In this document: positions 37,865-44,071 of the stretch, one piece after another
Position numbering within the stretch: position 1 is the first letter of the stretch
How the letters are laid out: every line of letters begins with the position of its first letter
From: a virus
Strand: one strand, 5' to 3'
IMG/VR virus record: IMGVR_UViG_3300029953_000063
Coordinates: 1-44,071 of that record
DNA length: 44,071 bases
Position numbers and translations under genes: made by a program
The notes under the pieces: model-generated
The model's input: the letters and a program-made list of their open reading frames with translations, nothing else
Databases searched by the model: none
Told to the model about the DNA's origin: nothing

Positions 37865-38503
37865 TCAGAAATCGTATCGCGGCACAACAGGCTTGGCGCC
37901 CTTTTTGAGGTCAGCCTCCTCGGTCTTTCGAATGCCGCGAAAGATCGCGTTTCTGGCTTCAAGGTGATAGTCCAAAACGTCTTGATGGCTGCCAGAATAT
38001 GGGATGGCGAAGGGACGTTTCGCGAAATGGAGGTATGCCTCCATCAGTTTGGGCATCTTGTAAACGCTGGGATTGCGTGTCGGCAGTTTGCAGTAGTTGG
38101 TTGAGCGTTTCATGAGGCAAAAAGTGGATAGGATCGGCAATTCAATGTCGCATGCAGTGGCTGCAACGGCGGCTGTCTTTAGATGATGCTCTACCGAGTA
38201 GGCCGCCACCCGGTCAGCGCGGCGTGCCATGTCCGCAAACTTATCCATGACGATGTGGAGCGGAACGCCATGATCCAGCATCATCCGCAAGCCGATTCCG
38301 TCGAAATTGAACTGCTCTTCGCTGATCGTCTTCCCTTCATCCAGGGTGACAATCGCCGTCATGCGGTCGGTTTCTTTCAGACTGTCATCGTCAATTAGGT
38401 TTGCGACTAGTCCGAGCAGGTCGGGCTGGCTTGGATCGCTGTGCGACAGGCTGAAGTCGTGGCGTTGATTTTGCAGCGTGTGGAAGACAAGTATCGTGGT
38501 CAC
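37865..38503 (-). CDS. DnaQ-like 3'-5' exonuclease-fold protein, catalytically degenerate
   Basis: The start is GTG 38503: AAGGAGA lies 7 bases upstream and the product begins VTTILVFHTLQNQ. The 212-residue protein follows the order of phage DNA polymerase III epsilon-like exonucleases. ILVF-strand is followed by PSQPDLLGLVANLIDDD, then the lid region and CLMKRSTNYCKLPTRNP, then MPKLMEAYLHFAKRPF and a final motif SHQDVLDYHLEARNAIF. Where the family has D-T-E, this protein has H-T-L. Where it has AHN..FD, this has AYSVEHH. Only the final His and Asp resemble Exo III. It therefore probably cannot hydrolyse DNA, but may still bind DNA or a polymerase. Confidence 0.75.
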   Translation of the reverse strand: MTTILVFHTLQNQRHDFSLSHSDPSQPDLLGLVANLIDDDSLKETDRMTAIVTLDEGKTISEEQFNFDGIGLRMMLDHGVPLHIVMDKFADMARRADRVAAYSVEHHLKTAAVAATACDIELPILSTFCLMKRSTNYCKLPTRNPSVYKMPKLMEAYLHFAKRPFAIPYSGSHQDVLDYHLEARNAIFRGIRKTEEADLKKGAKPVVPRYDF

Positions 38504-38789
38504 GAGATGGTCTCCTTGGGTCTGATGGGTGATAGTGGTCTCGGGCACGGTAGTTTTTAGGGTCGTTGTAAGGCGGTCCCCATTCCTGCATGATCAGGAT
38601 ATGATACCTGGAACTAAGCGCAAAATACGCTCTAAAATGCAAGTCTTCATATCGATCAAACAGCGCTCCGATAGCCTTTAAAGAGCGCGTATTAATTTTT
38701 TCGACCTCATTTGAGGTTTTGGCCGCAGCGCAATCCGCCTCTAGCTGGGATGTAAACTGTTCGGCTGCGGATCGGCGATCGTCATTCAT
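38391..38789 (-). CDS. Hypothetical protein overlapping the DnaQ-like gene
   Basis: This 132-residue frame starts at ATG 38789, 8 bp inside the methyltransferase gene's end. The first ~75 residues look like a real charged helical protein (AAEQFTSQLEADCAAAKTSN, EVEKINTRSLKAIGALFDRY). The last ~45 are Pro/Arg/Ser-rich and lie over the ribosome site and start of the DnaQ-like gene. They may be a read-out of another gene's sequence or a disordered tail. The frame also contains copy B of the dispersed repeat (38614-38643). Confidence 0.5.
   Translation of the reverse strand: MNDDRRSAAEQFTSQLEADCAAAKTSNEVEKINTRSLKAIGALFDRYEDLHFRAYFALSSRYHILIMQEWGPPYNDPKNYRARDHYHPSDPRRPSRDHDTCLPHAAKSTPRLQPVAQRSKPARPARTSRKPN
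38614..38643. repeat. Copy B of the dispersed CTAAGCGCAA...CGCTCT...ATGCAAG motif
   Basis: Aligned with 11421-11447, 24 of 27 positions match, with three extra A's before ATGCAAG. On the minus strand it lies about 110 bases upstream of the DnaQ-like start. A weaker inverted relative lies at 38678-38697 and another at about 9563-9582. Confidence 0.5.
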
Positions 38790-39525
38790 GGGGTTTGAAG
38801 GTTGCAGCGATATGCCGTGAAAGCGGGGTGGGTATTTTGGCGATCATGGCGGAAGCGGACTTTCGTTTTAGCGACTTTGAGCCATGATTTCTTGGGCCTT
38901 GGCCTTGGCGGTATCCATGGAACCAAGAGCCGCCAAGTTTGATGTGCTCATCAGGGTTTGTTAAATGGGGCGTGTGGGAGTGACCATCTCTCTTATTTGC
39001 ATGCCCTATCGATTTCATGATTTTCGTGTCCGGCATTAAAGCCGGGATATCGCCCCAAAGATGGAAGCTACCAAAATTCCACCGTGATCTTCCTACCCAT
39101 GGGATAGCCCCGCGCACGTTTTCAACCACCAAAGGGATATGGTGCCCTGCCGCTTCACATGCCTCGCGCTGGATGCGGAAACATGCGTCAAATAGACGGT
39201 TCAGATCGGCTAGAGCTTGGCCTGTCTCATCTGCCCTGATCTCTGCCGCTTTGGCTTTGGCCAGTGTCCAAGGCATCGCCATGTAGCTGTAGGCTTGGCA
39301 TGGAGGAGATGCGACGATGATAGCCGCATCCTTAAACTGCGATCCATGCAGGGTGAGCACGTCCTGAATGACAAGCGATCCAGGGTAGCAATGCTCACCG
39401 TAAACATGCTGCTCAATATCGAAACCTATCGCGTCATAACCCTCGGCTAGGAAACCTTTGGCCCATCCCCCTAAACCTGCAAAGAGGTCGATAACCAAGG
39501 GTTTGCGCGCATTAGCCTTCATCAT
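38782..39525 (-). CDS. C5 cytosine DNA methyltransferase
   Basis: This is a 247-residue protein. AdoMet-binding motif I is VIDLFAGLGGWAKGF (about 11-25). Motif IV is SPPCQAYSYM with catalytic Cys76, and motif VI is VENVRG (E135-N136-V137). Late motifs read SASAMIAKIPTPLSRHIA (about 225-242). The target-recognition region between is short, giving a compact enzyme like other orphan phage Dcm-type proteins. It would methylate cytosine in phage DNA, protecting it from host restriction. No cognate endonuclease is nearby. It overlaps the YqaJ-like gene by 14 bp in the early minus-strand operon. Confidence 0.9.
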   Translation of the reverse strand: MMKANARKPLVIDLFAGLGGWAKGFLAEGYDAIGFDIEQHVYGEHCYPGSLVIQDVLTLHGSQFKDAAIIVASPPCQAYSYMAMPWTLAKAKAAEIRADETGQALADLNRLFDACFRIQREACEAAGHHIPLVVENVRGAIPWVGRSRWNFGSFHLWGDIPALMPDTKIMKSIGHANKRDGHSHTPHLTNPDEHIKLGGSWFHGYRQGQGPRNHGSKSLKRKSASAMIAKIPTPLSRHIAATFKPHE

Positions 39526-40471
39526 GACCCTCTAGGCTGGTGGAGTTTCTGAGTTTGACGTTTACCCGGCGCTGTTTTTCGGACACGCTCTGGTCAATAA
39601 ACCAATGCCGCGTATAGGCGTGCAGATTCTTGTCCATGTGCTTCACCAGCCGATTACGGGCCAAGTCATAGTCCTGCTGTGCCTGCCGGCGGTTCACGGA
39701 TGCCGTATCGAAGGCTAAGGCAAGTTCATCGGCCTCTTCGTCGGCCTCATAGTTGGCCATGCCAGGCTGGTAGATCTTCGGCGGGTATTCCGCACGAAGG
39801 CACAACCTAGTGCTCTCCGTGTGGTCCACGGGCGGTTCAACGTCGCCTAGCACGCTGTCGCGCCAGAACTTGGCAATCTCCTCTCTCAGGCGATCTCCGT
39901 TGTCCTGTGGGGCTCTGAGCGGATATGCATAGTATTCCGTCTCACCATTGGCGCAGCCGATCATGCCCCATTCGTAGCCAGTAGCCGCACATTCCTGCGC
40001 TACTTGGATTCGGACGTAATCGGGGGCTGATGTTTTGGTCCAATGCCGCAGGAACTGAAAGGGGATCACGGACTTGATCTGCAGGACGCCGGGACCATCA
40101 ACCTTTTTGCCAAGCTGCCGCCGGATTTCGGCCGTGGGCTCTTCAATAATGTAATCCAGCGATGCCCTCATAAGTGGCTCATGATCGTCTATGACGTAGT
40201 GGCCCTTTTTGATCTTGAGCCCATGTTCCACCGCGATGATCTCGGCAATGCTGGGCTCTCGTATCAAGCCGCGTGCAGCGAATTTGGGGTCTCCGCTAAA
40301 CACCGAATTTGCGTCAATCTCGCCACGCTTCACCTTTCTCAGGGTGTATTGCGACATTGCATAGCCCGGCCGTTCCATCGGAAAAAGCGCGCTGACCTCG
40401 CTGGCACCAATGCCTTTGAGGCGCAAATCGTGCCATTTCTTAGAGCCCATTTGGACCTTAACTAGAGGCAT
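39512..40471 (-). CDS. YqaJ-like viral recombinase (5'-3' exonuclease)
   Basis: The start is ATG 40471 (MPLVKVQMGSKKWHD), overlapping the upstream stop by 14 bp; the longer frame to 40534 runs into that gene. The 319-residue protein has the YqaJ/lambda-exonuclease order. GIGASEVSALF is the entry motif (about 20-30). ARGLIREPSIAEIIAVEHG carries a catalytic-region Glu. LMRASLDYIIEE carries the Asp, GVLQIKSV holds the active-site Lys, and RIQVAQECAATG follows. The usual E-x-K is Q-x-K here. It would resect double-stranded ends for phage recombination alongside the SbcC-like ATPase. The C-terminal ~100 residues are helical. Confidence 0.87.
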   Translation of the reverse strand: MPLVKVQMGSKKWHDLRLKGIGASEVSALFPMERPGYAMSQYTLRKVKRGEIDANSVFSGDPKFAARGLIREPSIAEIIAVEHGLKIKKGHYVIDDHEPLMRASLDYIIEEPTAEIRRQLGKKVDGPGVLQIKSVIPFQFLRHWTKTSAPDYVRIQVAQECAATGYEWGMIGCANGETEYYAYPLRAPQDNGDRLREEIAKFWRDSVLGDVEPPVDHTESTRLCLRAEYPPKIYQPGMANYEADEEADELALAFDTASVNRRQAQQDYDLARNRLVKHMDKNLHAYTRHWFIDQSVSEKQRRVNVKLRNSTSLEGHDEG

Positions 40472-40721
40472 CAGTTTCGTCCTTTTGGCGCGCGCGCATT
40501 GCTGCGTAGTGAGCTGCCTCGGCTTTGTTCGCAATTATTTGCAGACGATAAAGAATCTCACGGCCTTCTATCGCAGCATCAACGATATCAATAACGCCCA
40601 TCAAACTGAAAATACGCAACATAATCGCGCGGATCATAAGTCCTAACGCGGCGCCAAGAAGTTTGATCCCTTGCCAATTGGTCAGAAGATCGGGGTCTTC
40701 TTTGAAGTTATGAAGGGGCAT
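40458..40721 (-). CDS. Small hypothetical protein with possible membrane segment
   Basis: This is an 87-residue protein. The centre (LLGAALGLMIRAIMLRIFSLMG, about 21-42) is hydrophobic but interrupted by Arg, so it may be an amphipathic helix or a poor membrane span. The C-terminal half is a charged helix (EILYRLQIIANKAEAAHYAA). No family is recognised. It overlaps both neighbours by 14 bp, which argues that it is translated as part of the operon. Confidence 0.62.
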   Translation of the reverse strand: MPLHNFKEDPDLLTNWQGIKLLGAALGLMIRAIMLRIFSLMGVIDIVDAAIEGREILYRLQIIANKAEAAHYAAMRARQKDETDASS

Positions 40722-41028
40722 GTTCAGTGCCTTCCGAGGAATTATGGATGGAGAATCCCGCTTTCATCACAAATGGATGCTGAAACCGATCTTGGGCAGC
40801 AACCTGCGTCATCCATCCGCACATGGCTTGAATGACTTCACACGGGCAAGCTGGATGGGTTCGGATCAGTTCTTCAAGCGCAAGCTGTGCAAGGCCCGTC
40901 ATGACCGATACCCGATCTGTAAGAGTAACTTCCCGGTTGAGGAAATCTTTCACATAAGCAAAAGCATCTTCCGACAAGTTTTTAAGCTGGGATTTGGACG
41001 ACGCTTGCAGATTAAAAATATCGGTCAT
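40708..41028 (-). CDS. Hypothetical early protein
   Basis: This 106-residue, mainly helical protein begins MTDIFNLQASSKSQLKNLSE and continues DAFAYVKDFLNREVTLTDRV. The C-terminus contains several Cys (PACPCEVIQAMCGWM). I do not recognise it. It lies 11 bp after the SbcC-like gene on the same strand, so a DNA-metabolism role is possible by association only. Confidence 0.65.
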   Translation of the reverse strand: MTDIFNLQASSKSQLKNLSEDAFAYVKDFLNREVTLTDRVSVMTGLAQLALEELIRTHPACPCEVIQAMCGWMTQVAAQDRFQHPFVMKAGFSIHNSSEGTEHAPS

Positions 41029-41039
41029 GAGTGCAGTCC

Positions 41040-42368
41040 TTACTTGCGGGTTTTCTTGGCGGGTTTGGCCGGTTCCTGATCAGTCTCAGCCGCTACCGGT
41101 TCTCCATCAATGCTGGCGACGGTGCCTTCTACCATGCAGACCCCAACGCGGCCCGTTTCGTCCACACGCTCCACGATTACCTGATAGTCCCGGTCCAGAG
41201 CCATTTCGGCGACGATCTGCATAGCTTTGCTGTCCAGCATGCTCCCTTCATGGACCAGGATGGTGCGAAGCGCCGGGTTCTCGGCCATGGCGATACCCAC
41301 CGCAGCCCGTAGCTTTTCAGCGTAGCTTCCCTGCTCGAACGGAACGCCTGCCAGCATGACGGTGTTGTTGGCCAAGGTCAGCCCCGGATAGGGCATCTTG
41401 GTGTCCTCAATGGCCTTGTTGATGCGCTTGGTGCGCTCCTCCATCTTGGCGGTCAGGGCTGCCGACGCTTTTTCCTGCTCCTCAGCCATGCCTTCAAACT
41501 CGCGGCGCCGCTGGTAAGCGTCCACGTTCTTGTTGGTCTCATTGGCGCGGGTGAGGTCGCGGCGCAGCTCGGCAGTGTCGATCTCGGCGGCAATCACGTA
41601 GGCAGCCACGTCTTGTTTTTTTCGCGCGATAAATTCGCGAGCTTTGGCAATCCGCTCTTCCCATTCTTTTATTTCTCCCTCGGCACGGGTAATCGCAGCT
41701 TCGTCGCTGGCTTTCCCGGCAAGCATGCGCTCGCGGTCAGCATTTGCTGATCCAGCCTTTTCCAGATCCTTGGACAGCCGTTCGATGCTGATCTTCTGCT
41801 TGGGGGTGCCATCCGGCACAAAGACCTGCTCGGCCGCCGCCCGGAGCCGCTTGGCCTCGCGGTTGACATCGGTGCGTTGCTCGAAGTCGCCGCGGTAAAG
41901 CCGCTCCTCCAACTCGAAATCAATCCTCTCCACAAACTTGCGGAGGGAGGCGTATTTCTCCTTTTCGGGCAGCCGCAGAAAGGCCACGGGGTCAAAGGAA
42001 AAGCTGCCCAGCAGTTCGTTCAGGATCTGCTGGGGCTGGCTGTAGCGTGCGCCATCGGCGCTCTCCACGGTCAGGGTGCTTTCCTGCTTTTCCTCTTTGC
42101 CCTGGGTAATGTTGCGGGTGATGATCAAGTCGCCAAGCTGGCCGCGGATACGGGCCTGTTTGGCGCCATGGTGGATGGCATCCGGGGGTAGCGCACTCTT
42201 GCCGGCGAGCAGGCATTCGATCGCATCCAGCACACTGCTCTTGCCATGGCCGTTGGCGCCTGTGATCTGGGTCACGCCGGCCTGATCTCCGAGCGGGATG
42301 AATGCAGCCTCGATACGCTTGAAGCCTTCGATGCCGAGGGAAATCAGGTAGCGGGGTTTCTGGTCCAT
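41040..42368 (-). CDS. SbcC/RecF-like AAA ATPase
   Basis: This is a 442-residue SMC-type ATPase. The N-terminal strand YLISLGIEGFKRIEAAFI is followed by Walker A GANGHGKSSVLDAIECLLAG (about 38-57). The coiled-coil middle spans about 160-320 (ERLSKDLEKAGSANADRERM, GEIKEWEERIAKAREFIARK). The C-terminal half-domain has ALRTILVHEGSMLDSKAMQI (about 370-390), which takes the place of Walker B/D-loop, and a Pro/Lys-rich tail. It is much shorter than cellular SbcC, as in other phages. It is expected to work with the YqaJ-like nuclease downstream in processing DNA ends. Confidence 0.88.
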   Translation of the reverse strand: MDQKPRYLISLGIEGFKRIEAAFIPLGDQAGVTQITGANGHGKSSVLDAIECLLAGKSALPPDAIHHGAKQARIRGQLGDLIITRNITQGKEEKQESTLTVESADGARYSQPQQILNELLGSFSFDPVAFLRLPEKEKYASLRKFVERIDFELEERLYRGDFEQRTDVNREAKRLRAAAEQVFVPDGTPKQKISIERLSKDLEKAGSANADRERMLAGKASDEAAITRAEGEIKEWEERIAKAREFIARKKQDVAAYVIAAEIDTAELRRDLTRANETNKNVDAYQRRREFEGMAEEQEKASAALTAKMEERTKRINKAIEDTKMPYPGLTLANNTVMLAGVPFEQGSYAEKLRAAVGIAMAENPALRTILVHEGSMLDSKAMQIVAEMALDRDYQVIVERVDETGRVGVCMVEGTVASIDGEPVAAETDQEPAKPAKKTRK

Positions 42369-42420
42369 GATGGTCTCTCTCTGAATAGGATTTGCATAAA
42401 GTCGGGTGGATTTGCAGAAA

Positions 42421-42609
42421 TCAGCCGTTTTTGTATCCGGTCGATAAGGTCACATCCCAATCTGAAATTTCTCCCGGAGATGTGTCTACGATGGTGTCAG
42501 AAAGGGTCTGCACCTTTAGTTTGGTTTCTTCCAGGTTATGTGCGCGGACGCGAAATTCGCAGCCTTTACAGGTGGCTTCGCCTGTAAAAATGAATGTGTA
42601 AAGCTGCAT
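42421..42609 (-). CDS. Small hypothetical protein
   Basis: I choose ATG 42609 (MQLYTFIFTGEATCKGCEFR), with AGGAAAC 6-12 bases upstream; the longer frame to 42741 runs over the neighbouring gene. The 62-residue product looks like a small beta-alpha-beta domain (YTFIFTGEATCKGCEFRVRA, then LEETKLKVQTLSD). It has a CxxC pair that could bind metal or a disulfide. No family is assigned. Confidence 0.68.
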   Translation of the reverse strand: MQLYTFIFTGEATCKGCEFRVRAHNLEETKLKVQTLSDTIVDTSPGEISDWDVTLSTGYKNG

Positions 42610-42652
42610 TGGAAATGTTTCCTGTGGTTTGTCAGACGTGCGAAAGTTGGAG

Positions 42653-42886
42653 TTAATCGGTGGGCTTGATAACAAAACGAGCGGGCTGAAACTCAACCTC
42701 AACGCCATAAGCGGCATGAAGGGCGTTCTTGAGGCCTTCAAGGTAATCGTCCTCGCTCTTTGTCGAGGGGGTTCCGATCTCGTCCATAAGCCTGATCACC
42801 TTACTGATGACGCGGTTTTTCTCGGTCTCTAGGGCAGCGGTTACAGCAGCCTCAATTATGCGGTCTTCATGGAGTGAATCGCTCAT
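42653..42886 (-). CDS. Small hypothetical early protein
   Basis: This 77-residue acidic helical protein reads MSDSLHEDRIIEAAVTAALE, followed by KNRVISKVIRLMDEIG and YLEGLKNALHAAYGVEVEFQ. The family is unknown. The start at 42886 shares ATGA with the upstream stop, so the first two early genes are translationally coupled. Confidence 0.68.
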   Translation of the reverse strand: MSDSLHEDRIIEAAVTAALETEKNRVISKVIRLMDEIGTPSTKSEDDYLEGLKNALHAAYGVEVEFQPARFVIKPTD

Positions 42887-43224
42887 TTGCTGTGTGCCTC
42901 AGCCCGCAGCGAAACGAGTGTCCGGCTAAACCGGAAGGCCGAAAGCTCTGCCGTGGGGGCTTTCAGAGCGTTTGCGGCTTCCACCCGCCCGAGCAGATGC
43001 AAATCGGCATGCGTCTGGTCCAGAATGCTCAGAAGCTCATCCAGCGTTTCCTGCATGATTTCATGGGTGCGCCGCAGGATCATGCAATCAGCTTGGCTCA
43101 GTTCGGGCTTGTGCGGCAATTTGGAAACGGGATGGGACACAAAACCATCCCCATGCAGTTCATCTTCAACGTGATCCGGTGCAGGGCCGACCGGCTTGCG
43201 GAAAATCTGGCGAAGAATGTTCAT
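42883..43224 (-). CDS. First gene of the minus-strand early operon, hypothetical
   Basis: I choose ATG 43224 (MNILRQIFRKPVGPAPDHVE), with GAGAGGA upstream, over the frame from 43251, which would start inside the operator region. The 113-residue product has a basic N-terminus and a helical core (ADCMILRRTHEIMQETLDEL, LSILDQTHADLHLLGRVEAA). No family is recognised. As the promoter-proximal early gene it may take over or block a host function; that is inference. Confidence 0.68.
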   Translation of the reverse strand: MNILRQIFRKPVGPAPDHVEDELHGDGFVSHPVSKLPHKPELSQADCMILRRTHEIMQETLDELLSILDQTHADLHLLGRVEAANALKAPTAELSAFRFSRTLVSLRAEAHSK

Positions 43225-43243
43225 TTGTCTGGTCCTCTCGGTT

Positions 43244-43338
43244 GGCTGCAAAATCAGGCTGCAAGAGATTTGTAAACAAACTCCGACATGGCTGCAAGAG
43301 GCATTGCCGGAATGACCGACATTATCTATCTTGCAGCC
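43244..43338. promoter_or_regulatory. Divergent promoter/operator region with four GGCTGCAA boxes
   Basis: GGCTGCAA occurs at 43244-43251, 43257-43264 and 43290-43297 (the last two as GGCTGCAAGAG), and inverted as TTGCAGCC at 43331-43338. On the minus strand, TTGCAG (complement of 43292-43297), a 17-bp spacer and TACAAA (complement of 43269-43274) form a good promoter for the early operon. One box overlaps its -35. CTATCTT/AAGATAG also flanks the inverted box. The divergent helix-turn-helix protein is the obvious candidate to bind here. Confidence 0.68.
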
Positions 43339-43359
43339 ACCTAAGATAGGGTGACACGA

Positions 43360-43584
43360 ATGAAGCTAGATGAATGGATGCAACTCAAAGGGCTGTCGGT
43401 TGCAGACTTTGCGATGCAGGCTGGCATTTCGCGGCAAGGCGCCTATAGCTGGATGAGCGGTGAGATCAGTTCTAGGGCCATGGCCCGCGTGCAGGCCCTG
43501 ACCGATGGGGCTGTCCTGCCGCTAGATTTTTTCCCTGAACAGGGGCGTCTTGTGAAGGATGCCCAATCCGAGAAGGAAAGCTAA
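43360..43584 (+). CDS. Cro/repressor-like helix-turn-helix protein
   Basis: This 74-residue protein runs from ATG 43360 (MKLDEWMQLKGLSVADFAMQ); GTG 43351 would add three residues. The helix-turn-helix VADFAMQAGISRQGAYSWMS (about 14-33) is of XRE/YdaS-like type. ARVQALTDGAVLPLDFFPE is typical of small phage Cro-like regulators. It probably binds the GGCTGCAA boxes just upstream to switch the early operon. With no integrase seen, it need not imply lysogeny. Its stop overlaps the next start (TAATG). Confidence 0.83.
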   Translation: MKLDEWMQLKGLSVADFAMQAGISRQGAYSWMSGEISSRAMARVQALTDGAVLPLDFFPEQGRLVKDAQSEKES

Positions 43585-44071
43585 TGGCCAAAACTGATGA
43601 CGAAACCACGCAGGGCGGCATTAAGCCCGACAAGTGGCTGAAACACCAAGCCGTCTACTCCGAATCGCAAATCAAATTGCAGGAAGCCACGTCCGAGAAC
43701 CAAGTTCGGCTGAAGGCAGCCAAGGCAGACGGTATCCATATCGACGCCCTCAAGACGGTGTCGAAGCTGAACCGCAAAGACCCAGCGGAAGCCGCCGTGT
43801 TCCTGCGGGCGGTGCTGGAAGGTGCCCTAATCCAAGGTTGCGCGTTCATGCACCAGGCCGACATGCTCAACGGCGGATCGATCGCCGATATGTTCAAGAT
43901 CGACAAGCCGAGCGCCAAGGCGGTGGAGCAGTTCAAGGAGTCGGAAGCTTTGCAGATTGGCTACGATGAGGGCCTGAACGGCGGCTCCATCGAAAACCTG
44001 CAAAAGCAATTCGACGCGGGCAGCGCTGGTCTGACGGCGGCTGTGCGGGGCTTCAAGCGCGGTCGGGATTT
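43584..44071 (+). CDS. Early protein of unknown function, 3' end outside window
   Basis: The frame is open from ATG 43584 (GAAAGGAAAG upstream) to the window end, at least 162 residues: MAKTDDETTQGGIKPDKWLK and so on. Residues about 25-60 are a coiled-coil-like helix (SQIKLQEATSENQVRLKAAK) followed by DGIHIDALKTVSKLNRKDPA. This recalls small alphaproteobacterial phage early proteins with 'AK..Gi...alk.v.kl...dp.ea', some of which bear a distant GapR-like pattern. A repeated GG(S)I motif (NGGSIADMF, NGGSIENLQ) lies in the second half. Function is unknown. It is co-transcribed with the regulator. Confidence 0.75.
   Translation, partial: MAKTDDETTQGGIKPDKWLKHQAVYSESQIKLQEATSENQVRLKAAKADGIHIDALKTVSKLNRKDPAEAAVFLRAVLEGALIQGCAFMHQADMLNGGSIADMFKIDKPSAKAVEQFKESEALQIGYDEGLNGGSIENLQKQFDAGSAGLTAAVRGFKRGRD

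Noticed and set aside
43351-44071. Lysogeny region
   Set aside because: A Cro-like gene and operator boxes alone do not show lysogeny. No integrase, excisionase or attachment repeat is visible in the window.
1-44071. CRISPR array, transposon or insertion sequence
   Set aside because: No regularly spaced direct repeats and no transposase or terminal inverted repeats were seen on reading through both strands.

Overview
This window is a contiguous piece of a tailed-phage genome with podovirus (P22-like short tail) architecture. It is probably a lytic or at least integrase-free phage: no integrase or attachment site is visible. Two observations point weakly to an alphaproteobacterial host. One is a 56-residue double-membrane-span Gly-rich protein resembling DUF3309. 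The other is a last gene whose style resembles alphaproteobacterial phage early proteins. Both window edges cut genes, so the genome is larger than the window.

Layout. 1-9.5 kb (+) is the packaging/head module: terminase large subunit entered from inside an intein, small head-region proteins, portal, an overprinted gene at the portal 3' end, a GroES-like co-chaperonin, scaffold-like protein, decoration protein and major capsid protein, closed by a strong terminator. 9.6-11.75 kb is an accessory island: a zinc-rich HNH/endonuclease VII-type homing enzyme (+), then four small genes and two tRNA genes (Pro-TGG, Met-CAT) all on the minus strand. 11.86-28.65 kb (+) is the tail and ejection module: structural proteins, a beta-helix tailspike, P22 gp4- and gp10-like tail accessory proteins, a cassette of 2OG-Fe(II) oxygenase, zinc-binding protein and cupin, and three ejection-type proteins. 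The last of these is 1683 residues long and carries a DdrB/ParB-like 'polyvalent protein' domain.

28.66-34.45 kb (+) holds a fibre with a C-terminal peptidase S74 chaperone, followed by three consecutive genes whose products begin with Sec-type signal peptides (1114, 178 and 129 residues). This is very unusual for a tail-fibre locus and is the best candidate for an undescribed system. 34.47-37.35 kb (+) is the membrane/lysis module: two four-span membrane proteins, an Rz-like protein, a GH108 endolysin, a lipoprotein with a twin-arginine signal, a holin-like protein and a small double-span peptide.

37.37-43.22 kb (-) is the early/DNA-metabolism operon: small genes, an SbcC-like ATPase, a YqaJ-like exonuclease, a C5 cytosine methyltransferase and a DnaQ-like protein that has lost its DxE catalytic pair. 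An operator/promoter region with four GGCTGCAA boxes (43.24-43.34 kb) separates this operon from a divergent helix-turn-helix gene and an early gene running off the right edge. All annotations are from reading the sequence; no database search was possible.
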